From the NCBI RefSeq assembly GCF_900104445.1, contig NZ_FNJI01000025.1:1-64000 (forward strand): a stretch of 64,000 bases of DNA, written 5' to 3'. Positions 29,112-38,071 of this stretch are shown in pieces. Source of the stretch: Desulforhopalus singaporensis (lineage in GTDB: Bacteria > Desulfobacterota > Desulfobulbia > Desulfobulbales > Desulfocapsaceae). Under the pieces are notes generated by a model that saw nothing but the letters and a program-made list of their open reading frames with translations, ran no database searches and was not told where the DNA came from. Position 1 is the first letter of the stretch. Each line of letters begins with the position of its first letter. The translations under genes and the position numbers were made by a program.

Positions 29112-30272
29112 GTGAATGGTTCGGAGTTGTCGCTGTTTTCGGTTGCTTTAGCCGCTTTCTCGTGCGGTCTGTTTCTCTGGTCCGGCAGTACCAACATGAG
29201 GCGTCTTGGTGACCATGGATGCCGGGACAGTGCATCTGGTCCCAAGGTCTCCGTGGTGGTGCCTGTCTGCAATGAGGAAGAAAACGTTGAACAAGGGCTG
29301 CGTTCGTTGCTGGATCAGGATTATGAAAACCTCGAAATAATTGTGGTCAACGATCGCTCCGAGGATCGTACCGCCGAGATTCTTGCGCGGATGCAGGCGA
29401 CACGACCAGGATTTTCAACGGTTACCATACATGACCTGCCGGACAAGTGGATTGGCAAGTCGCACGCTTTGTGGACGGGGGCGAAAAGGGCAAGCGGAAC
29501 CGTTCTTCTTTTTACCGACGGCGATGTGCAGCTGGAACCGACGGCTGTAACCAGGGCTGTCAGCTATATGGAAAAGAAAAAACTCGATCATCTGTGCCTT
29601 ACGTTTAAAAATATCTCAAAAGGGTGGTTGCTCAACAGTATGATAGTTGAGATGACCATAGGGCTTTTTCTTCTCTTCAGGCCGTGGAGCGTGTCCAGAA
29701 GAGACAGCTCCGCGTTTATGGGGGTAGGAGCCTTCAATATGATTCGTGGTTGCGTCTACCGTGAGATTGGTGGACATAAAAGGATAAGGATGCACCCGAT
29801 CGACGATGTGATGCTCGGGAAAATTGTAAAGCGGGCAGGGTATCGACAGGACTGCCTCATCGGCGACCATTTTGTTCTGGTTCCCTGGTATCGTTCGGTG
29901 CGTGAGATGTGTCGGGGGCTTGAAAAAAACGTCTTTGCACTCGCCCATTACCGGGTCTGGCTGACCGCTCTGGTGTTGATGTTGATCGGATGTATCGCAT
30001 TGGTGCCGGTACTCCTGGTGACAGCAGAAAACTCTGAACTGCTGTTTGTGTGCAGTATAATAACCGGGACAAGGCTGGTGATATTTTACAAAGCGTTACG
30101 GATGCAGCTTCTGCCCCGCTGGTATCTGGCAGGGGCGCTGGTCACTCCCTTTATCTCTTTTTATATCGTAGCCGGGTCGATGATTGTGACCCTGCGCGCA
30201 AAAGGGATAGTCTGGCGCACCAGACACTACCCGCTGCATCTCTTGAAAGAGTCGGAACCATTGCTGTTCTGA
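29112..30272 (+). CDS. Family 2 glycosyltransferase, membrane-bound
   Basis: About 386 residues. One N-terminal helix (FSVALAAFSCGLFLW) is followed by a GT-A domain: VSVVVPVCNEEENVEQGLRSLLDQDYENLEIIVVNDRSEDRTAEIL, the metal-binding FTDGDVQLEPTAV (DxD-like), and a HPIDDVMLGKIVKRAGY region with the catalytic acidic residue. Three to four C-terminal helices follow. This layout is like CrtQ-type and hopanoid/carotenoid glycosyltransferases, though the acceptor cannot be named. GTG at 29112 fits the GGGGGTGAT upstream better than the more upstream in-frame TTG at 29040. It is divergent from the DUF3683 gene across 270 bases with no recognised site. Confidence 0.8.
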   Translation: MNGSELSLFSVALAAFSCGLFLWSGSTNMRRLGDHGCRDSASGPKVSVVVPVCNEEENVEQGLRSLLDQDYENLEIIVVNDRSEDRTAEILARMQATRPGFSTVTIHDLPDKWIGKSHALWTGAKRASGTVLLFTDGDVQLEPTAVTRAVSYMEKKKLDHLCLTFKNISKGWLLNSMIVEMTIGLFLLFRPWSVSRRDSSAFMGVGAFNMIRGCVYREIGGHKRIRMHPIDDVMLGKIVKRAGYRQDCLIGDHFVLVPWYRSVREMCRGLEKNVFALAHYRVWLTALVLMLIGCIALVPVLLVTAENSELLFVCSIITGTRLVIFYKALRMQLLPRWYLAGALVTPFISFYIVAGSMIVTLRAKGIVWRTRHYPLHLLKESEPLLF

Positions 30273-30411
30273 TATGTTCGGCCGGAAGCGGAAAATAATC
30301 TGTAAAAACTGGATTTTTCTCTGGATCGGCCCGATAATAAGGCATGACGGCGCAGGATTTTGGCGGTTGCGGTAACGGCAATAAAAAAACAGGAGGGGAG
30401 GTGATAACAGT

Positions 30412-31356
30412 ATGAATAGCATCAGAGTATTCGGTCCTGTTCCTTCCAGGCGCCTTGGCAGGAGTATCGGAGTTAATAATATTCCTCCTAAAATTTGCAG
30501 TTACTCATGTGTCTACTGTCAGTTAGGCGCGTCGTTGAAAATGACGGCTGAAAGAGAGCAGTTCTATGATCCTTACGACCTGCTTTCAGAGGTGAAAAAG
30601 AAGATAGCAAGTGTTGCGATCAATAACCAATCCGCCGATTATCTGACACTGGTCTCCGATGGGGAACCGACATTGGATCAAAACCTCGGTACATTGATTG
30701 AGTTAATGAAACCTCTGGGATTCAGGATCGCGGTGATTACCAATGCGACCTTGCTCAACGACCCGGAAGTAAGAAAAGACCTGGGGGATGCCGATTGGGT
30801 GTCTGTAAAGGTTGATACCCTGGATGAGAAGATCTGGAAAAAAATTGACAGACCCCACAGAAAAATCGCGTTTGCGTCCATGCTGGACGGGATCAGGCTG
30901 TTTTCACGAGAATACCGGGGGACACTGGTAACCGAGACAATGCTGGTCAGGGATCTCAATAGTGATATGGCAAAAGTTGCCCAATTTATCAAAACCCTGT
31001 GTCCATCAACGGCGTATCTGTCCGTTCCTACAAGGCCCCCTGCACAAAAATGGGTCAAGGCGCCGACGGAAAAAGAGTTGAACAAGGCGTACCAGATTTT
31101 CAGGGAAGCCTCTCTGGATGCAGAATACCTGATAGGTTATGAGGGGGGGGACTTCGCGTTCACCGGAAACGTAAAGGAGGACCTGCTCAGCATCATATCG
31201 GTGCACCCGATGCGTGAGGACGCCGTGAGAGCATATCTGCAAAAAGCGGACTGTAGTTTTTCATTGATAGAAGAGATGCTGCAGGAAAACAAAATTATCG
31301 TTTCCGATTATAATAACAAGAGATTTTACTTGAGAAGGCTGAAGTCTGCGGTGTGA
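30412..31356 (+). CDS. Radical SAM protein (COG0731-like)
   Basis: A 314-residue cytoplasmic enzyme of the radical S-adenosylmethionine superfamily. The CxxxCxxC cluster motif is in ICSYSCVYCQLG. It is preceded by the family hallmark VFGPVPSRRLGRSIGVNN, typical of the COG0731-type radical SAM proteins. The TIM-barrel half includes LTLVSDGEPTLDQNLG (the GGE-like motif) and AVITNATLL. No SPASM or extra Fe-S domain is apparent. The C-terminal about 80 residues form a separate winged-helix-like tail (REDAVRAYLQKADCSFSLIEEMLQENKI). The substrate is unknown. A GGAGGGGAGG ribosome site just upstream supports the start. Confidence 0.83.
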   Translation: MNSIRVFGPVPSRRLGRSIGVNNIPPKICSYSCVYCQLGASLKMTAEREQFYDPYDLLSEVKKKIASVAINNQSADYLTLVSDGEPTLDQNLGTLIELMKPLGFRIAVITNATLLNDPEVRKDLGDADWVSVKVDTLDEKIWKKIDRPHRKIAFASMLDGIRLFSREYRGTLVTETMLVRDLNSDMAKVAQFIKTLCPSTAYLSVPTRPPAQKWVKAPTEKELNKAYQIFREASLDAEYLIGYEGGDFAFTGNVKEDLLSIISVHPMREDAVRAYLQKADCSFSLIEEMLQENKIIVSDYNNKRFYLRRLKSAV

Positions 31357-31380
31357 TACGGTGATGATATGAGCAACAGC

Positions 31381-32583
31381 CTACCCCCGGCCATTTAAAC
31401 TCTGCAAACCATCCTTGCCGGGGCAATCTAAAAGGAGGGCGTGTTTTCTGGCAAAAAAGGCGGCGGCAAGCAGCAGCAGTCCCAGGCCGTATAGAAAGGG
31501 GGTGAAGCTGCCGGAAAAATCGTATATGAGGCCCGCGACGATAGGCGCCAGAGAAGCCGGGATGTTGCTGGAAAAAAGCGATCCGTAAACCTGGCCTATC
31601 CGCTCACTTCCCCAGCAGCGGGTCGCTGTGGCGACATAGAGGACGAGTATTCCGCCGTAATTGAATCCGCAAACAACCGCCAGCACAAGAAAACCTTCCG
31701 GGGTTGTCAGCAGGGCAGGGGAGGCCAGCAACGCCGCCGACTGCAGGATCAGGTTTGTGCCAATAGCGGTGGACGATTTTGTCCTGTCAAAAAAAACACC
31801 CCACAGGATTCGTCCGGCGGCGTTGGCGACGGCAAACAGCGCGACACCGGTGATTCCGATCCTGACCGCCTCAAAAGAGTCTGTCGGAAACAGTTCCTTG
31901 AGGTTGGCGTTGACGCCAAAACCTGCGGCCAGGCCGGTGAACATGGCAAAATAGAGCAGGCGAAAAAGCGGACTTCTGAAAATCTGCGATATACTGACAG
32001 GTGGCGGTGGTGCGCAATGTTTCGTTTTCGCCGGAAATTTCATGGTTGATCCGGCAGCGCCGGCGGTACACAAAAACACCAGTCCAAACAGGGCAAAAGT
32101 CGCAAAAGGTGTTCTGCCTGCACTTTCCATAAAAAAACCTCCGGCCTGGCTTACCAGGGCAGCGCCTCCGCCGAAGCCGGCGACGGCAATCCCGGTTACC
32201 AGCCCTTTTTGTCCAGGAAACCAGCGAACGCAAACGGCGATTGGAACGATATAGGCCAGTCCCGCACCGATTCCGCTCATAACACCGATACCGAGGGTGG
32301 TGAAAACAAAATGTTTTATCCCAAGACTCGCCAGCAGCCATCCGCCGCCGAACAGCACCCCCCCGGTGACGGCGAGAAAACGCGGACCGGTTCTTGGCAG
32401 AATCGTTCCTGCAAAAACCATGGTAAGGGGGAAGACGAGATAAAAAGTGGTGAATGGAACTTGCACGGGACCCTGCTGAAGACCGGTGAGGAGTTTTATG
32501 GGGGCAACGTAAACACTCCATGAATATGTTGCCCCAAGACACATTTGCATGATTACTGCACTAAGCAGTATGATGTAGCGCAT
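31381..32583 (-). CDS. MFS transporter, oxalate/formate antiporter-like
   Basis: A 400-residue major facilitator with 12 predicted helices. The N-terminus MRYIILLSAVIMQMCLGATYSWSVYVAPI is typical of the OxlT-like branch, and the loop 2-3 segment and GIGAGLAYIVPIAVCVRWFPGQKGLVTGIAVAGFGGGAA match it closely. These proteins exchange small carboxylates such as oxalate and formate, or other monocarboxylates. A formate or acetate/lactate role would fit a genome with formate dehydrogenase and acetate kinase, but the sequence does not decide. It is convergent with the radical SAM gene. Confidence 0.83.
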   Translation of the reverse strand: MRYIILLSAVIMQMCLGATYSWSVYVAPIKLLTGLQQGPVQVPFTTFYLVFPLTMVFAGTILPRTGPRFLAVTGGVLFGGGWLLASLGIKHFVFTTLGIGVMSGIGAGLAYIVPIAVCVRWFPGQKGLVTGIAVAGFGGGAALVSQAGGFFMESAGRTPFATFALFGLVFLCTAGAAGSTMKFPAKTKHCAPPPPVSISQIFRSPLFRLLYFAMFTGLAAGFGVNANLKELFPTDSFEAVRIGITGVALFAVANAAGRILWGVFFDRTKSSTAIGTNLILQSAALLASPALLTTPEGFLVLAVVCGFNYGGILVLYVATATRCWGSERIGQVYGSLFSSNIPASLAPIVAGLIYDFSGSFTPFLYGLGLLLLAAAFFARKHALLLDCPGKDGLQSLNGRG

Positions 32584-33031
32584 TGCCGCAGCTCCTTTGG
32601 GTTTTTGGGGGTACTGGTGACAAGAGATGACTGGAAGTGGTCTGAAAAAAATCTATCTACCCAATTTGGGAGGCTTTTGTCAAGAAATCAACACCAGTGG
32701 CCAGAGAGGCAAACAGCCGTAAAGGTCATACCAAATTCTTCCGGCTGGTAAGAGCAGGATTGTAGTTCTCGTCTCTTTCTGTTATATTTTCTAGACAATT
32801 TGATCAAACTTGTTGATAATGCAAATTTATTGTCCAGTGGATTGACAAACGGTGATACTGTTTTTTTTCGGGCCGGGGTCACAGAGGGGCGGAATTTCTT
32901 CTTGTCTCCCGGTGAAAAAGAGGTGTTGATCCGACCCGGAGAAGTGGGTCGGGTGTGCGGTACTGTGAATGTATAAGCGGGAAGCCCGCTGCTTATTTTA
33001 CGAAAATACAGCAATAAGGAGTAGTTCTGAA
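32584..33031. other. Intergenic region upstream of ackA
   Basis: No convincing gene. An open frame at about 32752-32976 (+) encodes a beta-rich looking 70-odd residue peptide but lacks a good start codon or ribosome site. A small hairpin AGCGGG/CCCGCT lies near 32977. Promoters for ackA (+) and the MFS gene (-) should be here, but none is clear enough to place. Confidence 0.45.
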
Positions 33032-34240
33032 ATGAAGATTCTTGTTATCAACTCTGGAAGCTCATCGATCAAGTTTCAGCTTCTGGCCATGGAGGACGAG
33101 ACCGTTCTCGCTTCCGGAATCGTTGAAAGAATTGGTGAAGACGAAGGGCTTGTGAAATGTACCTTCAAGCCCGGTACTGCCGATGAGGCAGTAGTCAAGC
33201 AGCGGGAGGTGATCAAGGACCATACCAGCGGCATGCGGCTGGTCGTCGACTTTCTCACAGATAAAAAGACGGGGGTTATCTCGGATAGAAGTGATATCGG
33301 AGCTATTGGTCACAGGGTCGTCCATGGCGGTGAGGATTTCCATCAACCGACCAGGATAACGCCTGAGGTTATGGCGGCTGTTGAAAAGAATGTTCCGCTT
33401 GCTCCCCTGCATAATCCCGCCAATATTGATGGAATAAAGGTGGCAAGAGAACTGTTTGCCGATGTTCCCCAGGTGGCGGTTTTTGATACCGCCTTTCACC
33501 AGACCATTCCGCCCCACGCCTACCATTACGCCATTCCGTACGCGTTGTATGAAAAAGAAAGAATTCGGCGGTACGGGTTTCATGGGACCTCCCATAAATT
33601 TGTTGCCGGGGAGTATGCCCGTCTGGTCGGCAAGCCGCTGGAACAGCTCAATCTTATCACCATCCATCTGGGCAACGGCTGTTCGATGACTGCGGTGAAA
33701 AACGGACAAAGCGTAGACACCACCCTGGGACTCACGCCTCTTGAAGGCCTTGTAATGGGAACCAGGAGCGGCGATGTGGATCCGGCGATCCATGCGTTTC
33801 TCGCGCGAAACTGCAATTTGGATATCGACGCGATCGATAATCTGCTCAACAAGGAAAGCGGCTTGAAAGGGTTGTGCGGGCTCAACGATATGCGCGATAT
33901 TCATGACGCAATTGCCGCCGGTGATCAGAGAGCCAAGCTTGCCCTTGAGGTTCAGACCTACAGGAATAAAAAATATGTCGGGGCATATATGGCGGTGCTC
34001 GGCCGTGTTGACGCCATCGTGTTTACTGCCGGTATCGGTGAAAATGACGAGGTCGTGCGGGAGAAAACGCTGGAGGGACTTGAATGTTTCGGTATCTCTA
34101 TGGATCTTGCGGTGAACGATCAGCGTATCAAAAAGCCGACCCTGCTGTCGACCAGTGACAGCAAGATCGAGATCTGGGGCATCCCGACCAACGAAGAGCT
34201 GGCCATTGCCAGGGAGACCCAGGCGGTACTGCAGAAATAA
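33032..34240 (+). CDS. ackA: Acetate kinase
   Basis: AckA (402 residues) interconverts acetyl phosphate + ADP and acetate + ATP, the substrate-level step that recovers ATP from acetyl-CoA. The ASKHA signature MKILVINSGSSSIKFQLL is at the N-terminus, followed by GHRVVHGGEDF, FDTAFHQTIP, RYGFHGTSHKFVA, HLGNGCSMTAVKNGQSVDTTLGLTPLEGLVMGTRSGDVDPAI and FTAGIGEND. The catalytic Arg and Asp are in the expected places. ATG at 33032 is chosen because it begins the conserved signature and is preceded by AAGGAG; the frame extends upstream without support. No phosphotransacetylase lies next to it. It fits the acetyl-CoA pathway at 38-52 kb. Confidence 0.96.
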   Translation: MKILVINSGSSSIKFQLLAMEDETVLASGIVERIGEDEGLVKCTFKPGTADEAVVKQREVIKDHTSGMRLVVDFLTDKKTGVISDRSDIGAIGHRVVHGGEDFHQPTRITPEVMAAVEKNVPLAPLHNPANIDGIKVARELFADVPQVAVFDTAFHQTIPPHAYHYAIPYALYEKERIRRYGFHGTSHKFVAGEYARLVGKPLEQLNLITIHLGNGCSMTAVKNGQSVDTTLGLTPLEGLVMGTRSGDVDPAIHAFLARNCNLDIDAIDNLLNKESGLKGLCGLNDMRDIHDAIAAGDQRAKLALEVQTYRNKKYVGAYMAVLGRVDAIVFTAGIGENDEVVREKTLEGLECFGISMDLAVNDQRIKKPTLLSTSDSKIEIWGIPTNEELAIARETQAVLQK

Positions 34241-34301
34241 TCCCGTCATCTGATGTTGCGCTGATTCAACCCGGAACAGTGTAAAACTGCAACGCAACAC
34301 T

Positions 34302-34344
34302 GGCAAGCGATGCGGCCCGTTGTCCGCGGGGCGCATCGCTTGCC
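34302..34344. terminator. Long hairpin between ackA and ycaO
   Basis: GGCAAGCGATGCG (34302-34314) and CGCATCGCTTGCC (34332-34344) are a perfect 13-bp inverted repeat between two convergent genes. A T-rich run (CCCTTTTT) begins about 10 bases later on the + strand. It is a probable bidirectional terminator, though the T-run is not adjacent. Confidence 0.65.
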
Positions 34345-34430
34345 GGACCCACCCTTTTTGCTATCAGGAGCTTGCCGCTGACGTGTCGCCAAGGTCCTGA
34401 TGTGTCACCGCCTGTCTGACCTGTGAAACC

Positions 34431-36230
34431 TCAAGGCTGGCGGCTAACTGCCAGGTGGTCTCGTTTAACCCTGTTGATCTTTTCATACATGGCCAGCAGT
34501 TTTTTGTGGGCGGCAGACACCTGTTGCCAGCTGTCATCAAAGTCGAGTCCGAAAAAGAGGTGCTCCCCGTCAATAATTCGCTTCGCTGTTAAGATCTCGT
34601 CTTCGCTGTAAAGCTGGCCAAGAGACTTCATATAATCGCGATAAGACTGTTGGTGGGCGGCAATGCCCAACATCGTATAAATCAGCCGATACATTTTCGT
34701 GCGATGGTCGGGCAGTTGGCCGAAATCGACACACCAGCCGCACCAGTCCATGGCCTCTTCCGTCTGCTTTAGAGCCAGGTACACCAGGGCCTTGAGTTCC
34801 CCTACCCGAAGGGTCGCCCACGGTGATAGGTCTTCAAACACGACGCCGATAAGGTGGCTGATGAGCAGTTCGTCGCCAAACGATGTCGTTTCAAGAAATG
34901 ACAGCACGTTGTTGAGCTCTTCTTCTGTCATCTGCGGCAGCCTGAGCAGAAGAGGGCGAAGGGGGGCACCGCTGTTGCGGTTGTTCCAGACAAGGTCGTC
35001 TACGGGGTAAATCTCCGACATGCCCGGAACAATGAGACGGCAGCATTGCATCCCGCAATGATTGTATTCAGCCAGGTACAGGTTGAACCCCTCCCGGGTG
35101 ATGATGGCGGTCAAAAGGTCGAATTCAGCTTGCGTGGAACCTTTGAAGTCCCACGGGGTAAAGGTGAAGTCCGGCTTGTCGCAAAACATTCTCCAGCCAA
35201 GAAGGCCGTCCGAATCGATGAAATGACTCTCAAGGTTGTCGGGGGATGCCACGATCGCCTGATTATGGATGGGCGTGTTGAAATTTCTCAGCTGGTCCAG
35301 CCGTCGTCCCTGCAGCAGCTCGGTAAGGGTTCTCTCGACGGCGATTGCAAAACGGCAGTTGCAGCCGAAAGCGGCGAAGACCCCGCTTGAATATCTGTCC
35401 GTGAGAAGGACGCAGACGACCGGGAACCTGCCCCCTAAAGAAGCGTCTTTGACTCTGACAAGAAAGTCAGCCGCCTTGAGCTCATCTATGATGGCGGTAA
35501 GTCGTGGGTAATTATGCAATGTTTTTTCCGGTATGTCCGGCAGTGCCGTCCCCTCTGCGATAACCCTGTTCTTGACATGTCTCTCGATTATTTCCGAAAG
35601 CGCCTGGCTTCTGCTCTCGCTGGGGCTGTTGCCGGCGGCCATGCCGTTGCTGACATAGAGGTTGTTGAGTATGTTTACCGGGAAAAAGACGGTATTTCGG
35701 GTACCATATTCACCAAAAGGAAGGGCGGCGACACCTCGTGTGGCGCCGTCAACATTATGGTCGTAAAGATGATGTGGTTTCAGGTCGTTGTCCGGGTTGT
35801 AGAAAGAGTGGAGCTCTGGGGTGAGAATCCTGAGCCTGGTGCACTCTCGCACTTTGAGGTCTTCGACATTTTCCCCATAAAACCAGCGCTCGTCCGGATG
35901 AAAGTAAAAGGGTGGGTCGTTGTCTTCTTCTTTCCCCTGAGGTGTGGCAAAGGTACCCGTGTGGTAGTCGGCAAAAAAGAAATCGGTGCCGAGTCTTTCG
36001 AAAAACTCTCCGAGTCCGCTTGCAAGACATGCCTGCCTCGACCTTCCCTTGCCGTTGGTGGAGAGCTGCGGACAATCAACCGCTTGGAGGTGCACCGACC
36101 AGCAGTCCGTTACCGGGTTGAGCCAGCTTGAAGCGGTTACTTCAATCCCCAGCCGCTGTAGTCGGCCGCTCGCGCTGTCAATGGTCTCTTCAAGCGATGC
36201 ATCCTTGCCGGTGATGGTGGTTTTTGACAT
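34431..36230 (-). CDS. ycaO: YcaO protein (E. coli YcaO-like)
   Basis: A 599-residue ATP-dependent cyclodehydratase-fold protein, close to E. coli YcaO (about 586). Alignable marks are ITGKDASLEETIDSA, ASWLNPVTDCWSVHLQAVDC, TNGKGRSRQACLASGLGEFFERLGTDFFFADY, VNILNNLYVSNGMAAGNSPSESRSQALSEIIERHVKNR and CRLIVPGMSEIYPVDDL. It includes the C-terminal TPR-like helical region of the E. coli type. E. coli YcaO helps RimO methylthiolate ribosomal protein S12; other YcaO proteins make azolines or thioamides. No peptide substrate or partner gene is adjacent. The Met at 36230 is used because it begins family homology; upstream bases only encode decayed sequence. Confidence 0.9.
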   Translation of the reverse strand: MSKTTITGKDASLEETIDSASGRLQRLGIEVTASSWLNPVTDCWSVHLQAVDCPQLSTNGKGRSRQACLASGLGEFFERLGTDFFFADYHTGTFATPQGKEEDNDPPFYFHPDERWFYGENVEDLKVRECTRLRILTPELHSFYNPDNDLKPHHLYDHNVDGATRGVAALPFGEYGTRNTVFFPVNILNNLYVSNGMAAGNSPSESRSQALSEIIERHVKNRVIAEGTALPDIPEKTLHNYPRLTAIIDELKAADFLVRVKDASLGGRFPVVCVLLTDRYSSGVFAAFGCNCRFAIAVERTLTELLQGRRLDQLRNFNTPIHNQAIVASPDNLESHFIDSDGLLGWRMFCDKPDFTFTPWDFKGSTQAEFDLLTAIITREGFNLYLAEYNHCGMQCCRLIVPGMSEIYPVDDLVWNNRNSGAPLRPLLLRLPQMTEEELNNVLSFLETTSFGDELLISHLIGVVFEDLSPWATLRVGELKALVYLALKQTEEAMDWCGWCVDFGQLPDHRTKMYRLIYTMLGIAAHQQSYRDYMKSLGQLYSEDEILTAKRIIDGEHLFFGLDFDDSWQQVSAAHKKLLAMYEKINRVKRDHLAVSRQP

Positions 36231-36429
36231 TGTTTTTTCCGGTTTTTTTGTGGTTGGGTTGTTTAAACGGACCAGTTGGGTACCCTGTGCCATCTTGGTC
36301 CTGTTCAGCTCTACATAGCAGAGCCTGTTGCCAAGAGCGACCACAATCTTTATCGCAACAGGAAAAATCGCCTGGGAGGCACCATCATCACACCGGTTCA
36401 GCCGTTGCCGCACCAGACGTCTGGATCCT

Positions 36430-37257
36430 TCATCTCGCAGAGTTCTACTCCGGGGAATCATCGTCAGCAGGTTTTTCGGCTGCCTGTTGATTGCCTGCCC
36501 GCGGATCATATGGCAGTGGGCGTGGGAGATGATCCGGGGGGCGAGTTCCCTGAAGTTTTCGATAAAAAGCCCGATCGCTTTCTTCAGGGCAATGGTGCAT
36601 GATGAGCCGGAGACCACGACTCAATCAAGGTCATTCCCCCTGAACAGGTTGAAGATATGTACCAACAGTTTCCCGGCGCCTTCATAGCCGCTGTTCATCA
36701 GACCCGGCGTACCGCTGCATTTCTGCTTTTTTTAGGATAATCTCCTCGTAGCCGTAGCTGGTGAGAATATCCACCACCAATTTTGGCGACATTTTTGATG
36801 CATTTGTTACCGACGGTGACAATGTCGCTTGGGGCAGGACAACTTCCATAATCCTGGCGTAGTCCTTGGTAACGCCGCACTTTAATCCGCGAAGCCCGCC
36901 ACCGTTTTCGGCAACGTTGCCGCCGATGGTAAAAAAAACCGACACTCCCGGAATCGGGTGGATAGAAAAGGTTGAACGTTTGGGCTGGCGGGTCAATTTC
37001 CGAGGCGGTGAGCTCGGCCTCCGGACAAGCCGCATCGCTGGCCTCTTGGGGCACCGGGGTCTCGGTTTCATGGGTGAATTTTATCAACTCGCCGACCTGG
37101 TCGCAGGATCTTGCAAAAAAACGGATTCGGGTTGAATTTCAAAATGCGATGCGTCGTAGCTGTAGGCGAGTAAATCTTCGGGGACTGTCAGGACGTCGTT
37201 TTTGGAGAAGATTGATTGCAGTCTGCTGATCCGGGCACTGTCCGTTGTGTGCTCCAT
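36430..37257 (-). pseudogene. Remnant of a lactate-utilisation locus (GlcD/LutD-like and LutA/GlcF-like)
   Basis: Reading the minus strand from 37257 gives the start of an FAD-linked 2-hydroxy-acid oxidase (RISRLQSIFSKNDVLTVPEDLLAYSYDAS). A frameshift in an A-run leads to GELIKFTHETETPV. The next part is deleted until YPPDSGS and TIGGNVAENGGGLRGLKCGVTKDYARIMEVVLP. Then comes a LutA/GlcF-like CCG domain (KLVVDILTSYGYEEI, NSGYEGAGKLLVHIF, VVVSGSSCTIALKKAI, AHCHMIRGQAINRQPKNLLTMIP) with another stop. Together it is a collapsed lactate or glycolate oxidase operon, roughly a third of its original length. Nothing functional can be made. Confidence 0.8.
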
Positions 37258-37346
37258 AACCGCTGAGTAGTAAAATCTGTGATATCGCGACACTGTGGTT
37301 GACCGGTGAAACGATATTTGAGGCGACAGTATTGGTTTTTTGTGTG

Positions 37347-37361
37347 ATTGGTAGTACCAAT
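37347..37361 (-). promoter_or_regulatory. LldR/FadR-type (GntR) operator palindrome
   Basis: ATTGGTAGTACCAAT is a perfect 7-1-7 palindrome matching the TTGGTnnnACCAA consensus of GntR/FadR-group lactate and glycolate regulators (LldR, PdhR, GlcC). It lies about 90 bases upstream of the start of the decayed lactate-oxidase gene on the minus strand, where its operator would be expected. Confidence 0.75.
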
Positions 37362-37369
37362 ATGTAGAA

Positions 37370-37482
37370 AAAATTGATCACTGTCAAATTAAACCTTCCG
37401 CAGGACTAATTTTGTTGTAACTGTTTGATTTGTTAGTGATCAATTTTGCGAGTATAAATTTTATGGAAAAGGTGCTACCAAT
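37370..37482. promoter_or_regulatory. Second operator-like site and long inverted repeat
   Basis: AAAATTGATCAC (37370-37381) is repeated inverted as GTGATCAATTTT (37436-37447), a perfect 12-bp inverted repeat with extra CAAAT/ATTTG pairing inside. A second, imperfect GntR-type half-palindrome (AAGGTGCTACCAAT, 37469-37482) lies about 120 bases from the first. The arrangement of two operators around an inverted repeat suggests looping repression, but the regulator gene is not in the window. Confidence 0.5.
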
Positions 37483-37603
37483 AAATTCCTACTTTACGTT
37501 GACGTTATTGTAGCCTCAGGGTAAATACAGCTTGTTCGGGATGAAATATCGCTGTAAACTAACCGGCGATTTCTATCTGACCAAACTTTTTTTCGTGGAT
37601 GCG

Positions 37604-37777
37604 ATGGAAAAATGTAAAAATCACAGGGAGGTTTCGGGCGATTTTTACTGCCAGAAATATCAGACTTACCTGTGCCGAGAGTGCGCAAGATGCAGCGACT
37701 TGAAGATGTACTGCAAGTTTCGTTCTGCATGCCTCATTAATTTTCATGAGAAAGAACGCAGGTTGAACGAGAGATAA
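37604..37777 (+). CDS. Small Cys-rich protein, 57 residues
   Basis: MEKCKNHREVSGDFYCQK opens a peptide with seven cysteines (C4, C16, C25, C28, C35, C41 region and beyond in CARCSDLKMYCKFRSACLI), arranged as CxxCxxC-like pairs that could bind zinc or an Fe-S cluster. No named family is assigned. Short proteins of this kind with a KCKFRSAC tail seem familiar from anaerobes, but that is memory. It lies between the lactate relic and the acs operon, 440 bases upstream of acsV. The ATG at 37604 is chosen as the conserved start; the frame extends upstream. Confidence 0.6.
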   Translation: MEKCKNHREVSGDFYCQKYQTYLCRECARCSDLKMYCKFRSACLINFHEKERRLNER

Positions 37778-37996
37778 ATTTGCTGTGTCATTCTTGCAGG
37801 TGAAACCGCAACAGAGAGCACCCGGAACCCTCCGGGGTGGCAATGTTCTCTAACGTGTTGATGTATTGATGTGATGTCACGATGCAGTACAGGGCGGGAG
37901 AGAGGTTTTGCATAAAAAAAATTGATGCTGTGATTAAGTAAAAAAAAAGATACAGATGATCGCTGAATTAGGCGACTTTTAAGGGAAAATAGCTAA
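37778..37996. other. Intergenic AT-rich stretch, nothing recognised
   Basis: No gene is visible between the small Cys-rich gene and the acs promoter. The stretch is A/T-rich near its 3' end. Confidence 0.5.
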
Positions 37997-38031
37997 TTAC
38001 AAGTTGTAAGTCTTGCGATATGTGCTATATT
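37997..38031 (+). promoter_or_regulatory. Candidate sigma-70 promoter of the acs operon with an overlapping palindrome
   Basis: A -35 box TTGTAA (38004-38009), 16-base spacer and -10 box TATATT (38026-38031) fit a sigma-70 promoter, giving a transcription start near 38038. TTACAAGTTGTAA (37997-38009), a perfect 6-1-6 palindrome, overlaps the -35 box and could be a repressor or activator site. Confidence 0.55.
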
Positions 38032-38071
38032 TGCACCTTGTGTGAGATGTATTTGTATGGACTGTAATTGA

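Noticed and set aside
32752-32976. Open frame of about 74 codons upstream of ackA
   Set aside because: No good start codon or ribosome site and no recognisable family.
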